From an uncultured Clostridium sp. (GTDB lineage Bacteria; Bacillota; Clostridia; TANB77; CAG-508): a stretch of 5,519 bases of DNA. Below the pieces are notes generated by a model, which was given only the letters and a program-made list of their open reading frames with translations, made no database searches and was not told where the DNA came from. The translations under genes were made by a program, and so were the position numbers. Below are positions 1 to 5,434 of this stretch, piece after piece. The first letter of the stretch is position 1, and the number at the start of each line of letters is the position of its first letter. The stretch spans positions 1-5,519 of the forward strand of contig CAOJXM010000080.1 of the NCBI GenBank assembly GCA_948465625.1. Reading direction: 5' to 3'.

Positions 1-473
1 GAACTGTTATCTCCCCATTTGGTAGTATATCCTACCATTGCTTCACAAAGATTACCTGTTCCAATCACCAAATAGCCATAAGTTTGTGCAATGGCATACA
101 AGGTAGTCATTCTTAGCCTAGGCTTTGCATTTATTGTAGCTTCTTTGTTTAGCTTTTCTTCTATTTGCTTATTGATTTGACTTTCTAATTCTTGATACGT
201 ATTACTTAAATCTATCTTAATGGATTTTACTCCAAAGGTTTTTGCTACCAATTCTGCATCTTGCAAGTCATTTTCGTTAGAATAGCATGGCATGGATACC
301 GCAAGCACTTTTTCTTTTCCTACTGCTTTTACTGCCATGGCAAGTACGGTTGCCGAATCCTTTCCTCCACTATTTCCAATTACAATTCCTTTGGCTTTTG
401 TGCTTTCTACATATTCTTTTATCCAATTAATGGCATTTACTGCTTCTTTTTGCAGTTTTTCTTTTTCTAACAT
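1..473 (-). CDS. nadE: NH3-dependent NAD(+) synthetase, N-terminal 157 residues (runs off the window)
   Basis: NAD synthetase adenylates deamido-NAD with ATP and then amidates it to NAD, the last step of NAD synthesis, in the cytoplasm. The N-type ATP pyrophosphatase P-loop is visible as GNSGGKDS at residues 33-40. It is followed by KPRLRMTTLYAIAQ (117-130) and VIGTGN..E..VGYTTKWGD (136-155), which are the family's conserved ATP- and deamido-NAD-binding segments. There is no nitrilase (glutaminase) domain before the P-loop, so this is the short ammonia-using form, not the long glutamine-dependent one. The ATG at 471-473 has a GAGGG ribosome site five bases upstream and places the P-loop about 35 residues in, as is usual. 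The gene starts 13 bases after the nadD stop, so the two are probably cotranscribed. The C-terminal part, roughly 90 residues by family length, lies beyond position 1. Confidence 0.95.
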   Translation of the reverse strand, partial: MLEKEKLQKEAVNAINWIKEYVESTKAKGIVIGNSGGKDSATVLAMAVKAVGKEKVLAVSMPCYSNENDLQDAELVAKTFGVKSIKIDLSNTYQELESQINKQIEEKLNKEATINAKPRLRMTTLYAIAQTYGYLVIGTGNLCEAMVGYTTKWGDNS

Positions 474-486
474 GTTATCCCTCTTT

Positions 487-1092
487 CTATTGATATAGTT
501 GATTTTTCTTGATATACTCTATTACCTCATCTGTTGTTAGATAGCGTATACTTTTTCCTTCTTTTACCTTTTTTCTTACGAAAGTAGAACTCAAATTACT
601 TACGATTGTATTTCTTACCTTGATGAATGTTTCTTGGTTTTTCTTTAAAAAGGCATTCGTTTGTATAATTTCTTCCATTTTATCTTGGTCTCTTTTAAAA
701 ACATATATACTATAGTTTTGGGTAAGTTCCTCTGCTTCTTTCCATGTATCTAATTCTTTTAAATTATCACTTCCTAGCATAAAGGCAATTTCCTCTTTCG
801 GATAGATTTCTTGAAATTTCCTTAAAGTTTCAATGGTATAGAGTGGTCTTGCAGAATCAATTTCCATTCTTGATACTGCAAAATGTTCATTTTGCTTGCA
901 TGCTAGTTTTAGCATTTCATATCTATGTTCGTTTTCTATTATTTCTGCTTTTTGGTATTTACTGTTAACTGGCACAAAGATTATCTTTTCTATTTTCTTA
1001 TATTCGTTCATTAACTGCTCTGCTAATGATAAATGCGAATAAAGTGGCGGATTAAAACAACCACCAAATATGACAATTTGCTTTTTTTCCAT
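487..1092 (-). CDS. nadD: Nicotinate-nucleotide adenylyltransferase (NaMN adenylyltransferase)
   Basis: This enzyme transfers AMP from ATP to nicotinate mononucleotide, giving deamido-NAD, the substrate of the NadE encoded directly downstream. The 201-aa product has the nucleotidyltransferase fold signatures: IVIFGGCFNPP at residues 6-16, MLGSDNLKELDTW at 105-117, YTIETL at 85-90, and the C-terminal SSTFVR at 168-173 (ISSTxxR motif). Length is normal for the family. The usual (H/T)xGH motif reads L-Y-S-H at 17-20: the second His is kept, but the first His/Thr is Leu and the Gly is Ser. I chose the ATG at 1090-1092 over the in-frame ATG at 1129-1131. The inner one has AGGAG seven bases upstream and places the GG-FNP loop near residue 10. 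The outer one would add 13 basic residues and begins inside the likely promoter. Confidence 0.93.
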   Translation of the reverse strand: MEKKQIVIFGGCFNPPLYSHLSLAEQLMNEYKKIEKIIFVPVNSKYQKAEIIENEHRYEMLKLACKQNEHFAVSRMEIDSARPLYTIETLRKFQEIYPKEEIAFMLGSDNLKELDTWKEAEELTQNYSIYVFKRDQDKMEEIIQTNAFLKKNQETFIKVRNTIVSNLSSTFVRKKVKEGKSIRYLTTDEVIEYIKKNQLYQ

Positions 1093-1121
1093 TTTTCTTC
1101 TCCTACTATTTCTTTGCTTAT

Positions 1122-1150
1122 ACGATATCACAGCTTTGCTTATTTTGCAA
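1122..1150 (-). promoter_or_regulatory. Candidate sigmaA promoter for nadD-nadE
   Basis: Read on the minus strand, TTGCAA (1150-1145) is followed after 17 bases by TATCGT (1127-1122). Each box matches the consensus at four of six positions. A TG one base before the -10 box (1130-1129) makes it an extended -10. Transcription would start near 1115, giving a leader of about 23 bases before the nadD ATG. It sits just downstream of the terminator of the preceding gene, where a new promoter is needed. This is assigned by consensus only. Confidence 0.4.
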
Positions 1151-1151
1151 G

Positions 1152-1181
1152 AAAAAAACCGACCTTATTGGTCGATTTTTT
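1152..1181 (-). terminator. Intrinsic terminator of the pilin-like GLUG gene, overlapping its stop codon
   Basis: In the minus-strand RNA, UCGACC and GGUCGG form a six-pair stem (CGACC/GGUCG plus one U-G wobble) around the loop AAUAA. The stem is flanked by an A-run at 1181-1176 and a U-run at 1158-1152, which extend the pairing. The wobble forms only in the minus-strand RNA; a plus-strand RNA would have a C-A mismatch there, so the element is oriented for the minus-strand gene. The gene's TAA stop (1165-1167) is inside the loop. Confidence 0.85.
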
Positions 1182-2916
1182 CTTCTTGCCATTTTAAAAT
1201 GGGAAATCCGTCATTGATTCCTGTTTCGTCTTGTTTAAAATAGTCTTCTCCTAATTTTGTCATATATCCTTTCAAATCTTCTTCTGTTACTTTTGCTGAA
1301 TTAGAATAACTTCCTCTGTAACCATTTCCTGCATTAGGTGTTGTCCACCAACAAGAAGTAAAACTAGAATTTTTGCATTCTCCTGCAATGGAACCTACTT
1401 TTGAACCTCCTGATACAGGACCTGTGTTATAGCAATTGGTAATGACATTAGCCCCATTATTATAAATATTACCTGTAATTCCTCCTACTTGTCCCTTACT
1501 TCCATATACTTCACCTCTATTGTAGCAATAAAATGCATGAACACCTGCTCCGTCCAATTCCCCCAACACTTGAAAAGCCTGTACCATCATCACCGCTTTC
1601 CGTGATATTTTTCCTATATTAAAGCAACCTGTAGCAGTTCCTCCAAAACCACAAATACCACCTGCAAACCCTCTTTGTGCAGTAATCACTCCTGTGTTGG
1701 CACAATTATTAATCGTTCCACTTTGTCCCGTAATTCCAGCTACCGTAATACTTCCTGAAACATTAGCTGTATTCAAACAATTTTCAATAGTTGAACCATT
1801 TGCATGTCCCACAATTCCAGCTACATATTGCCCTTTTGCCTCTGCTTCATTTATGTTTGCTTCATTGGTACAATCTTCTATTCTAGAATTAACCTCACTT
1901 ATTCCTGCAATTCCACCTGTATAATTTCCACCAAAAAGTTCTCCTCTTGTTGTTACATTTTTTATGGTTCCTCTATTTCTTCCTACTAATAAGCCTACAT
2001 GGGTATTAGTAGACCTTACATAGCCTTCTATGTTTATATTTTGTATGGTTCCATTGTTATAGCTAAATAGACCTTGCGAATTAGTAGTTACTTCCATATA
2101 CAAATTACTTATGGTATGATAATTTCCTTCCAATGTTCCTAAAAATGGATGTGTCGCATCTCCTATCGTCAGCCATGGACTTTCTGCAGAACCTGCCAAA
2201 TCGATTTCGTCCATTACTCTTATTATATTATTTTCTACTACTCGTCCTGCATTTACTTTTTCTCTTAGTATTTCCATATCTTCTTTATCCCAAATCTCCA
2301 TATCTCCTATGATATCACTTATTTTTATGGTTTCTATATTATAGTTTCCTTCTGTATCCTTAACGATTATTGTATACTTGCCATTTTCTACTATTTCTTT
2401 TTCAATTACATATCCTAACTCTGTTTTTTCTGGTATGGTTTGACTTACTTTATTTAGTGTAACACTACTAAGGTCCCCTTCTGTTTCTACCTGTATCTGC
2501 AACGTTACTTTTAAGTAATCCTCACTTGGTACTATATTGGGTATTATTTTTATGGTGTCACTTTTACTTCCTTTTCCAATATTGGCTACTATTTTAGGTA
2601 CACTTCTATCTATTTCAAATTGCCAATCATCTACTATTACGATATCTTCTATTACTATCATCCCTTGACTTGCTAATGTATCATCTAATGTTTTATTCTG
2701 TGTATATTGTTCTAATACAAAATCCCCTAATGCTAGTTCTAATCTTTCTTTTGCTGCTTGTTCACTATAGATAGCAGCTCCTTCTTTTGATTTTTTGAAT
2801 ATCCCATTGTCTCCCACCATTAAGCTAATTGCTACACCTGCTAAGATTAGCATGACAATCACAGTGATGATTAATGCTATTAATGTAATACCTTTTGGGT
2901 TTACTTGTGTTTTCAT
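1165..2916 (-). CDS. Surface protein with prepilin-type N-terminus and GLUG-type repeats
   Basis: No specific function can be named. Residues 1-34 form a class III (type IV pilin-like) signal: a short basic leader ending MKTQVNPKG, then ITLIALIITV and a hydrophobic helix to about residue 34. Cleavage is predicted after Gly9. The residue at mature position 5 is Ala14, not the usual Glu. Residues 45-75 look helical; 85-200 are beta-rich and unassigned. From about 255 to 532 there are repeats of roughly 24-28 residues built on (V/A)GGI.G......I.NC.N...V.G, matching GLUG motifs, which are seen in extracellular adhesin-like and protease-associated proteins and are likely to form a beta-helix. The C-terminus (LGEDYFK..ETGINDGFPILKW) has an ending I associate with similar clostridial repeat proteins. 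The ATG has GGGAGG four bases upstream. Residues 439-455 appear to be read out of frame between two compensating shifts. Probable role: a surface or pseudopilus-anchored adhesin (inference). Confidence 0.8.
   Translation of the reverse strand: MKTQVNPKGITLIALIITVIVMLILAGVAISLMVGDNGIFKKSKEGAAIYSEQAAKERLELALGDFVLEQYTQNKTLDDTLASQGMIVIEDIVIVDDWQFEIDRSVPKIVANIGKGSKSDTIKIIPNIVPSEDYLKVTLQIQVETEGDLSSVTLNKVSQTIPEKTELGYVIEKEIVENGKYTIIVKDTEGNYNIETIKISDIIGDMEIWDKEDMEILREKVNAGRVVENNIIRVMDEIDLAGSAESPWLTIGDATHPFLGTLEGNYHTISNLYMEVTTNSQGLFSYNNGTIQNINIEGYVRSTNTHVGLLVGRNRGTIKNVTTRGELFGGNYTGGIAGISEVNSRIEDCTNEANINEAEAKGQYVAGIVGHANGSTIENCLNTANVSGSITVAGITGQSGTINNCANTGVITAQRGFAGGICGFGGTATGCFNIGKISRKAVMMVQAFQVLGELDGAGVHAFYCYNRGEVYGSKGQVGGITGNIYNNGANVITNCYNTGPVSGGSKVGSIAGECKNSSFTSCWWTTPNAGNGYRGSYSNSAKVTEEDLKGYMTKLGEDYFKQDETGINDGFPILKWQEEKIDQ
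1552..1602 (-). other. Segment read out of frame between two compensating frameshifts in the GLUG array
   Basis: The open frame gives RKAVMMVQAFQVLGELD (residues 439-455), which has none of the repeat pattern. The same bases read from 1600 in another frame give ESGDDGTGFSSVGGIG, which does match it. Removing one base at about 1552 then joins GGIG to the in-frame GAGVHAFYCYNRGEVYG and restores a complete repeat. On the 5' side, one base appears to be missing at about 1601. The two changes cancel, so the gene stays open. It could be real divergence or a pair of assembly errors. Confidence 0.6.
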
Positions 2917-2927
2917 AGTTCCTCCCT
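2917..2927 (-). promoter_or_regulatory. Strong ribosome binding site of the pilin-like GLUG gene
   Basis: AGGGAGG at 2927-2921 on the minus strand, followed by AACT and then the ATG at 2916. It is a near-perfect Shine-Dalgarno sequence and fixes the start of the protein at the short basic leader peptide. Confidence 0.7.
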
Positions 2928-2963
2928 ATTTTAACTTTTCTTTGCTTTTGTTCTTTTTTTCAT

Positions 2964-2992
2964 ATTTTATCATTTGTTATGAAATTATTCAA
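2964..2992 (-). promoter_or_regulatory. Candidate sigmaA promoter for the pilin-like GLUG gene
   Basis: On the minus strand, TTGAAT (2992-2987) is followed after 17 bases by TAAAAT (2969-2964), which has five of six consensus bases, with a TG one base before the -10 box. The start would be near 2957, about 40 bases before the ATG. A perfect TTGACA also lies at 3016-3011, but the best box at a fitting distance from it is only TTGAAT (18 bases), so that pair is a weaker alternative. Consensus match only. Confidence 0.4.
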
Positions 2993-3042
2993 TATTTCGT
3001 TTTTAAAATATGTCAAGTCTTTCCATGCGTTTATTATTTGTA

Positions 3043-3056
3043 TTTATCTAGATAAA
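3043..3056. repeat. Perfect 14-base palindrome
   Basis: TTTATCTAGATAAA is identical on both strands. It abuts the hairpin at 3058-3099 on the promoter side of the GLUG gene and lies about 50 bases upstream of the candidate -35 box at 2992. It could be a dimeric regulator's operator, or simply part of the terminator's AT-rich flank. The sequence alone does not decide. Confidence 0.35.
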
Positions 3057-3057
3057 G

Positions 3058-3099
3058 TGTCTCCCCATTATTAAACTTTCGGTCTAATATGAGGAGACA
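3058..3099 (-). terminator. Two-part hairpin after the DUF3592-like gene, probable terminator or 3' stabiliser
   Basis: Eleven bases after the stop codon, the minus-strand RNA can form an outer helix UGUCUCC/GGAGACA (3099-3093 with 3064-3058). An internal loop follows, then an eight-pair inner helix UAUUAGAC/GUUUAAUA (3089-3082 with 3076-3069, one G-U pair) around CGAAA. The following run, CUUUAU, is a weak U-tract. In the plus-strand RNA the outer helix would extend to 14 pairs (3051-3064 with 3093-3106) and be followed by a better U-rich run, so it could work in either direction. Confidence 0.5.
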
Positions 3100-3110
3100 T
3101 TTTATTATTT

Positions 3111-3566
3111 TTAGTCTACTTTTTCATTTTTACTTTCAACCACTGCTTCTTTTTGTTTCTTTGCTTTTGCTGTATAGGTAGCTGATAGGATTAACATTGC
3201 AAAGGTTCCAAATAAGAACACAAAGTAAGTAATAGCAGTTGGAGTTGTAGATTTTATTCCTTCTACATTGGCATATAATTTTTGGTTAGATAATAAAGCT
3301 TTTACGCTTTTTCCCTTGTAATATCCAGAAAGACTATGAACATTGTGTAGGTCATATTCTTTTCCTTCATACTTTACTTTAACCTCGTAAAAAGTAGTTC
3401 TAGAACCAGTTTTTTTGTTTACGACTGCTTTACTAGAAGTATTCGTAACAATGGCATTCACTTCTTCATAATGAATTTCTGTATGATGCATTAAAAACCA
3501 AAAAACAATCGTTAGCACGAAACAAACTCCAGTAATACTCCACATTATTATGGTTTTCTTTTTCAT
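3111..3566 (-). CDS. Small membrane protein with two membrane segments, DUF3592-like
   Basis: The function is not known. The 151-aa product has a basic start (MKKK), a membrane segment at about 6-26, an approximately 80-residue soluble region, a second membrane segment at about 111-131, and a charged tail (AKAKKQKEAVVESKNEK). By the positive-inside rule, both ends are cytoplasmic and the middle is outside. The central region VNAIVTNTSSK...TTFYEVKVKYEGKEY...LSGYYKGKSVKALL has the layout of DUF3592 domains: a short beta-sheet domain of the form 'x-V-x-Y-x-x-x-G-K-x-Y' followed by a 'y.kGk.V' strand. That assignment is from memory of the pattern. The ATG has GAGGA seven bases upstream. It begins 61 bases after the ABC-F stop, and no clear terminator lies between them, so readthrough is possible. 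There is nothing to tie its role to drug resistance. Confidence 0.8.
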   Translation of the reverse strand: MKKKTIIMWSITGVCFVLTIVFWFLMHHTEIHYEEVNAIVTNTSSKAVVNKKTGSRTTFYEVKVKYEGKEYDLHNVHSLSGYYKGKSVKALLSNQKLYANVEGIKSTTPTAITYFVFLFGTFAMLILSATYTAKAKKQKEAVVESKNEKVD

Positions 3567-3605
3567 TCTTATTCCTCACTTTCTATTTCGTTGTACTGCT
3601 TTTTT

Positions 3606-3634
3606 ATCTTATCATAAAAGAAAATAATTAACAA
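3606..3634 (-). promoter_or_regulatory. Weak candidate promoter for the DUF3592-like gene
   Basis: TTGTTA (3634-3629), a 17-base gap, then TAAGAT (3611-3606), with a TG one base before the -10 box. Each box has four of six consensus bases. The -35 box overlaps the last codon and stop of the ABC-F gene. An overlapping TATGAT at 3616-3611 is an alternative -10 without a good -35. Confidence 0.25.
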
Positions 3635-5118
3635 TACTCACTTACTCTAATTACTTTGGTTGCTATCTTTTTTTGAAACATCTCATCATGTTCTACAAAA
3701 ATAATGGTAGGTTGATATTTTAATATTACTTCTTCTATCTGAATTCTTGTTAGGATGTCAATATAATTTAGTGGTTCATCCCACACATATAAATGAGCTC
3801 TTTGGGATATGCTCTTAGCGATTAGTACTTTTTTCTTTTGCCCTTCACTCATTTGACTGATATCATTTTCAAAATCGATTGCCGAAAATCCCATTTTCGA
3901 TAACATGGCTTTGAATATACTTTCTTCTACTTGGTTTTGTTTTGCAAAACTTTTAAGGGTTCCTTTCATCCCTTCTGTACTTTGTGACACATAGGATATT
4001 TTTAAATCATTTCCTACTTTTAGTTCTCCACTATAGGGTATTTCTTGTTTTTGGATTAATTTTAGGATACTGGACTTTCCTGCTCCATTCTTTCCTGTAA
4101 TGGCTACTCGATCTCCCTTTTGTATGGTAAAAGAAATTGGAGAAAATATAGCTTTGTTATCGTATTGGATTTGTAGTTTGTCTGCTACTATCAATGGATT
4201 TTTTTGTGCTTCTATTGGAGTCATTTTTAGTTGTTCTGTTTTTTCTATGTTATTTAACAAACTAGCCTTTTGCTCCATTGACTTTTCTATTCTTTTTTCC
4301 ATGACTTTAGATTTTTTCATCATTTTAGCCGATTGATGTCCTACATAGCCTCTATCAATACTAGAACCTGAATTATCTGTGTTATATTTTGATTTTTCTA
4401 TTGCATTTGACCAATTGGCTGTATTTTTAGAAGCGATTTCTAATCGATTTATCTCTTTTTTTAATTTCTCATTTTGCATTGTTTCAAAATGTTCTTGCCT
4501 ATCTTTATTTTCTTGCCATGAAGAAAAATTGCCTTTTTCAATGGTAATATCTGTACGATTAATCGAAATAATGTGGTCTACCACTTCGTCTAGTAAGATT
4601 CTATCATGAGATACTAAAATAAAGCCATTTTTGTGTTTTAAATATTCCATTACATTTTTTCTGGTTTCTAAATCAAGATGATTGGTCGGTTCATCAATTA
4701 ATAAAAAGTTATTGCCTTTTAAGAATAGACTAACCAAAAGTATTTTAATTTGTTCTCCTCCACTTAAGCTACTAAATGCTCGATATAGAATATCAGCTTG
4801 TGTATGCAATAAATTTAATTCTTTTATTGTTTCCCAATCTTCTGCATGTGGGGCAATTTCATTTACAATTTCAATTGCCATTTTCTCTTTGTTTTTTACT
4901 TCAAATGGAAAGTAATCAAAGTCTACTACTTTTGAAATGGTTCCTTTGTATTCATAGCTACCTAATAACAATTTTAGAAATGTGGTTTTTCCTCTTCCAT
5001 TTCGTCCAATTAAACCTAATTTCCATTGGGTATCAATCTGAAATGATACATCTTCAAATACGTTTTTTAGACTTCCTTCGTATCCAAAGGTTAAATTTTT
5101 TACATTGATTAATGACAT
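3628..5118 (-). CDS. ABC-F ATPase, Lsa/CplR-type ribosomal protection protein
   Basis: ABC-F proteins of this type bind the ribosomal E site and dislodge pleuromutilins, lincosamides and streptogramin A; they do not transport. The 496 residues hold two ATPase domains and no membrane segment. Domain 1: Walker A GRNGRGKTT (38-46), signature LSGGE (118-122), Walker B FLLIDEP (138-144) with catalytic Glu143, switch His171. Domain 2: Walker A GKNGAGKSS (342-350), degenerate signature MSEGQ (423-427), Walker B LYVWDEP (443-449) with Glu448, switch His477. Both catalytic Glu residues are present, so it should be active. The linker (about 200-305) carries the tRNA-contacting hairpin, with its tip near 236-268. 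Length, NWKLGLIGRNGRGKTT-like domain 1 and the WDEPLNY segment match my recollection of Lsa(A). The ATG has AAGGTG five bases upstream. Resistance is inferred; a housekeeping ABC-F is less likely because the long C-terminal extension and arm of those are absent. Confidence 0.9.
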   Translation of the reverse strand: MSLINVKNLTFGYEGSLKNVFEDVSFQIDTQWKLGLIGRNGRGKTTFLKLLLGSYEYKGTISKVVDFDYFPFEVKNKEKMAIEIVNEIAPHAEDWETIKELNLLHTQADILYRAFSSLSGGEQIKILLVSLFLKGNNFLLIDEPTNHLDLETRKNVMEYLKHKNGFILVSHDRILLDEVVDHIISINRTDITIEKGNFSSWQENKDRQEHFETMQNEKLKKEINRLEIASKNTANWSNAIEKSKYNTDNSGSSIDRGYVGHQSAKMMKKSKVMEKRIEKSMEQKASLLNNIEKTEQLKMTPIEAQKNPLIVADKLQIQYDNKAIFSPISFTIQKGDRVAITGKNGAGKSSILKLIQKQEIPYSGELKVGNDLKISYVSQSTEGMKGTLKSFAKQNQVEESIFKAMLSKMGFSAIDFENDISQMSEGQKKKVLIAKSISQRAHLYVWDEPLNYIDILTRIQIEEVILKYQPTIIFVEHDEMFQKKIATKVIRVSEYC

Positions 5119-5147
5119 ATTTTCACCTTCTTTGCTAAATATTTAAA

Positions 5148-5177
5148 ATTATATATAGACATAGAGATTCTTGTCGA
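5148..5177 (-). promoter_or_regulatory. Proximal candidate promoter of the ABC-F gene
   Basis: On the minus strand, TCGACA (5177-5172, five of six consensus bases) is followed after 18 bases by a perfect TATAAT (5153-5148). Transcription would start near 5141, leaving a leader of about 23 bases with the AAGGTG ribosome site. This is the best-scoring promoter by eye in the window. If it is used, the longer leader upstream is not essential for basal expression. Confidence 0.5.
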
Positions 5178-5248
5178 TACTATGACATGATTTTTATTGT
5201 TTGTTGAGTTTTTTTCTTCCTATTCTTTCATTTTCCTACTGTCTATAT
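5153..5248 (-). repeat. 9-base inverted repeat in the ABC-F leader
   Basis: On the minus strand, ATATAGACA at 5248-5240 is the exact complement of TGTCTATAT at 5161-5153. One arm contains the stop codon of the possible leader peptide; the other overlaps the spacer and -10 of the proximal promoter. Its composition is AT-rich, so chance is possible. Confidence 0.3.
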
Positions 5249-5317
5249 CCACGAAAAAACTAGCAAAAGAATAAATAAACAAGGTTCCACCAATCCAATA
5301 TTCCGCTTATCTGCCAT
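5243..5317 (-). CDS. Possible 24-residue leader peptide upstream of the ABC-F gene
   Basis: The ATG at 5317 is preceded by GGGGAAGGG, nine bases away, a usable ribosome site. The frame reads MADKRNIGLVEPC and then a hydrophobic stretch rich in Leu, Phe and Val, ending in Trp-Ile before TAG at 5245-5243. Small open frames ahead of antibiotic-resistance ABC-F genes are known to control them by ribosome stalling and attenuation, which is the reason to list it. Against it: it is short, it overlaps an ATG-less open frame (5260-5406), and I cannot recognise the peptide. Its stop falls in one arm of the inverted repeat, so translation could affect folding of the downstream RNA. Confidence 0.3.
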   Translation of the reverse strand: MADKRNIGLVEPCLFILLLVFSWI

Positions 5318-5374
5318 AAAATTTTTCCCTTCCCCAATAATGTGCTACTGTTAATAGTTCCCTTTGCTTCTCCT

Positions 5375-5403
5375 AAAAAGAGATTGCAAGCTTGAAATCT
5401 CTT
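5375..5403 (-). terminator. Hairpin with T-run upstream of the ABC-F leader
   Basis: On the minus strand, AAGAGATT (5403-5396) pairs with AATCTCTT (5385-5378) across a ten-base loop that contains AAGCTT. The downstream arm runs directly into T bases to 5375. It has the shape of an intrinsic terminator. It starts so close to the -10 box at 5411-5406 that a transcript from that promoter would lack part of the first arm. It therefore fits better as the end of an upstream transcript, or as an attenuator of a transcript from the TATAAT at 5427-5422. Confidence 0.45.
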
Positions 5404-5405
5404 AC

Positions 5406-5434
5406 ATTATAGCATAAATCTATTATAATTACTA
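5406..5434 (-). promoter_or_regulatory. Distal extended -10 promoter candidate upstream of the ABC-F gene
   Basis: A perfect TATAAT at 5411-5406 is preceded by TGC, giving a full extended -10 element. The -35 position holds only TAGTAA (5434-5429). A second TATAAT lies at 5427-5422 with no visible -35. Start near 5399 would give a leader of about 280 bases containing the possible leader peptide. Confidence 0.4.

Noticed and set aside
261..498. Two plus-strand frames of 68-69 codons
   Set aside because: They overlap the conserved nadE coding sequence on the other strand and give low-complexity Phe/Ser-rich products.
1093..1131. Longer nadD start at the ATG at 1129-1131
   Set aside because: It has no good ribosome site, would overlap the likely promoter, and adds a basic stretch not expected in NadD. 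The ATG at 1090-1092 has AGGAG at proper spacing.
1165..2916. Repeat array as a CRISPR or satellite-like DNA repeat
   Set aside because: The periodicity is at the protein level only; the DNA units are not identical and have no constant spacers.
2795..3055. 86-codon plus-strand frame upstream of the GLUG gene
   Set aside because: It runs over the antisense of the pilin-like signal and the promoter region, with no ribosome site and a Phe/Tyr-rich product of the kind AT-rich DNA gives by chance.
4776..5108. 110-codon plus-strand open frame
   Set aside because: It lies opposite the conserved first ATPase domain of the ABC-F gene; its leucine- and phenylalanine-rich product is the shadow of that gene.
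5109..5162. 17-codon frame overlapping the ABC-F start
   Set aside because: It has no ribosome binding site, and its ATG lies within the proximal promoter, so it would only be made from a longer transcript.
5281..5300. GGTGGAACC resembling part of a T-box sequence
   Set aside because: The following bases do not match the T-box core, no specifier stem is evident, and the downstream gene is not an amino-acid or tRNA-ligase gene.
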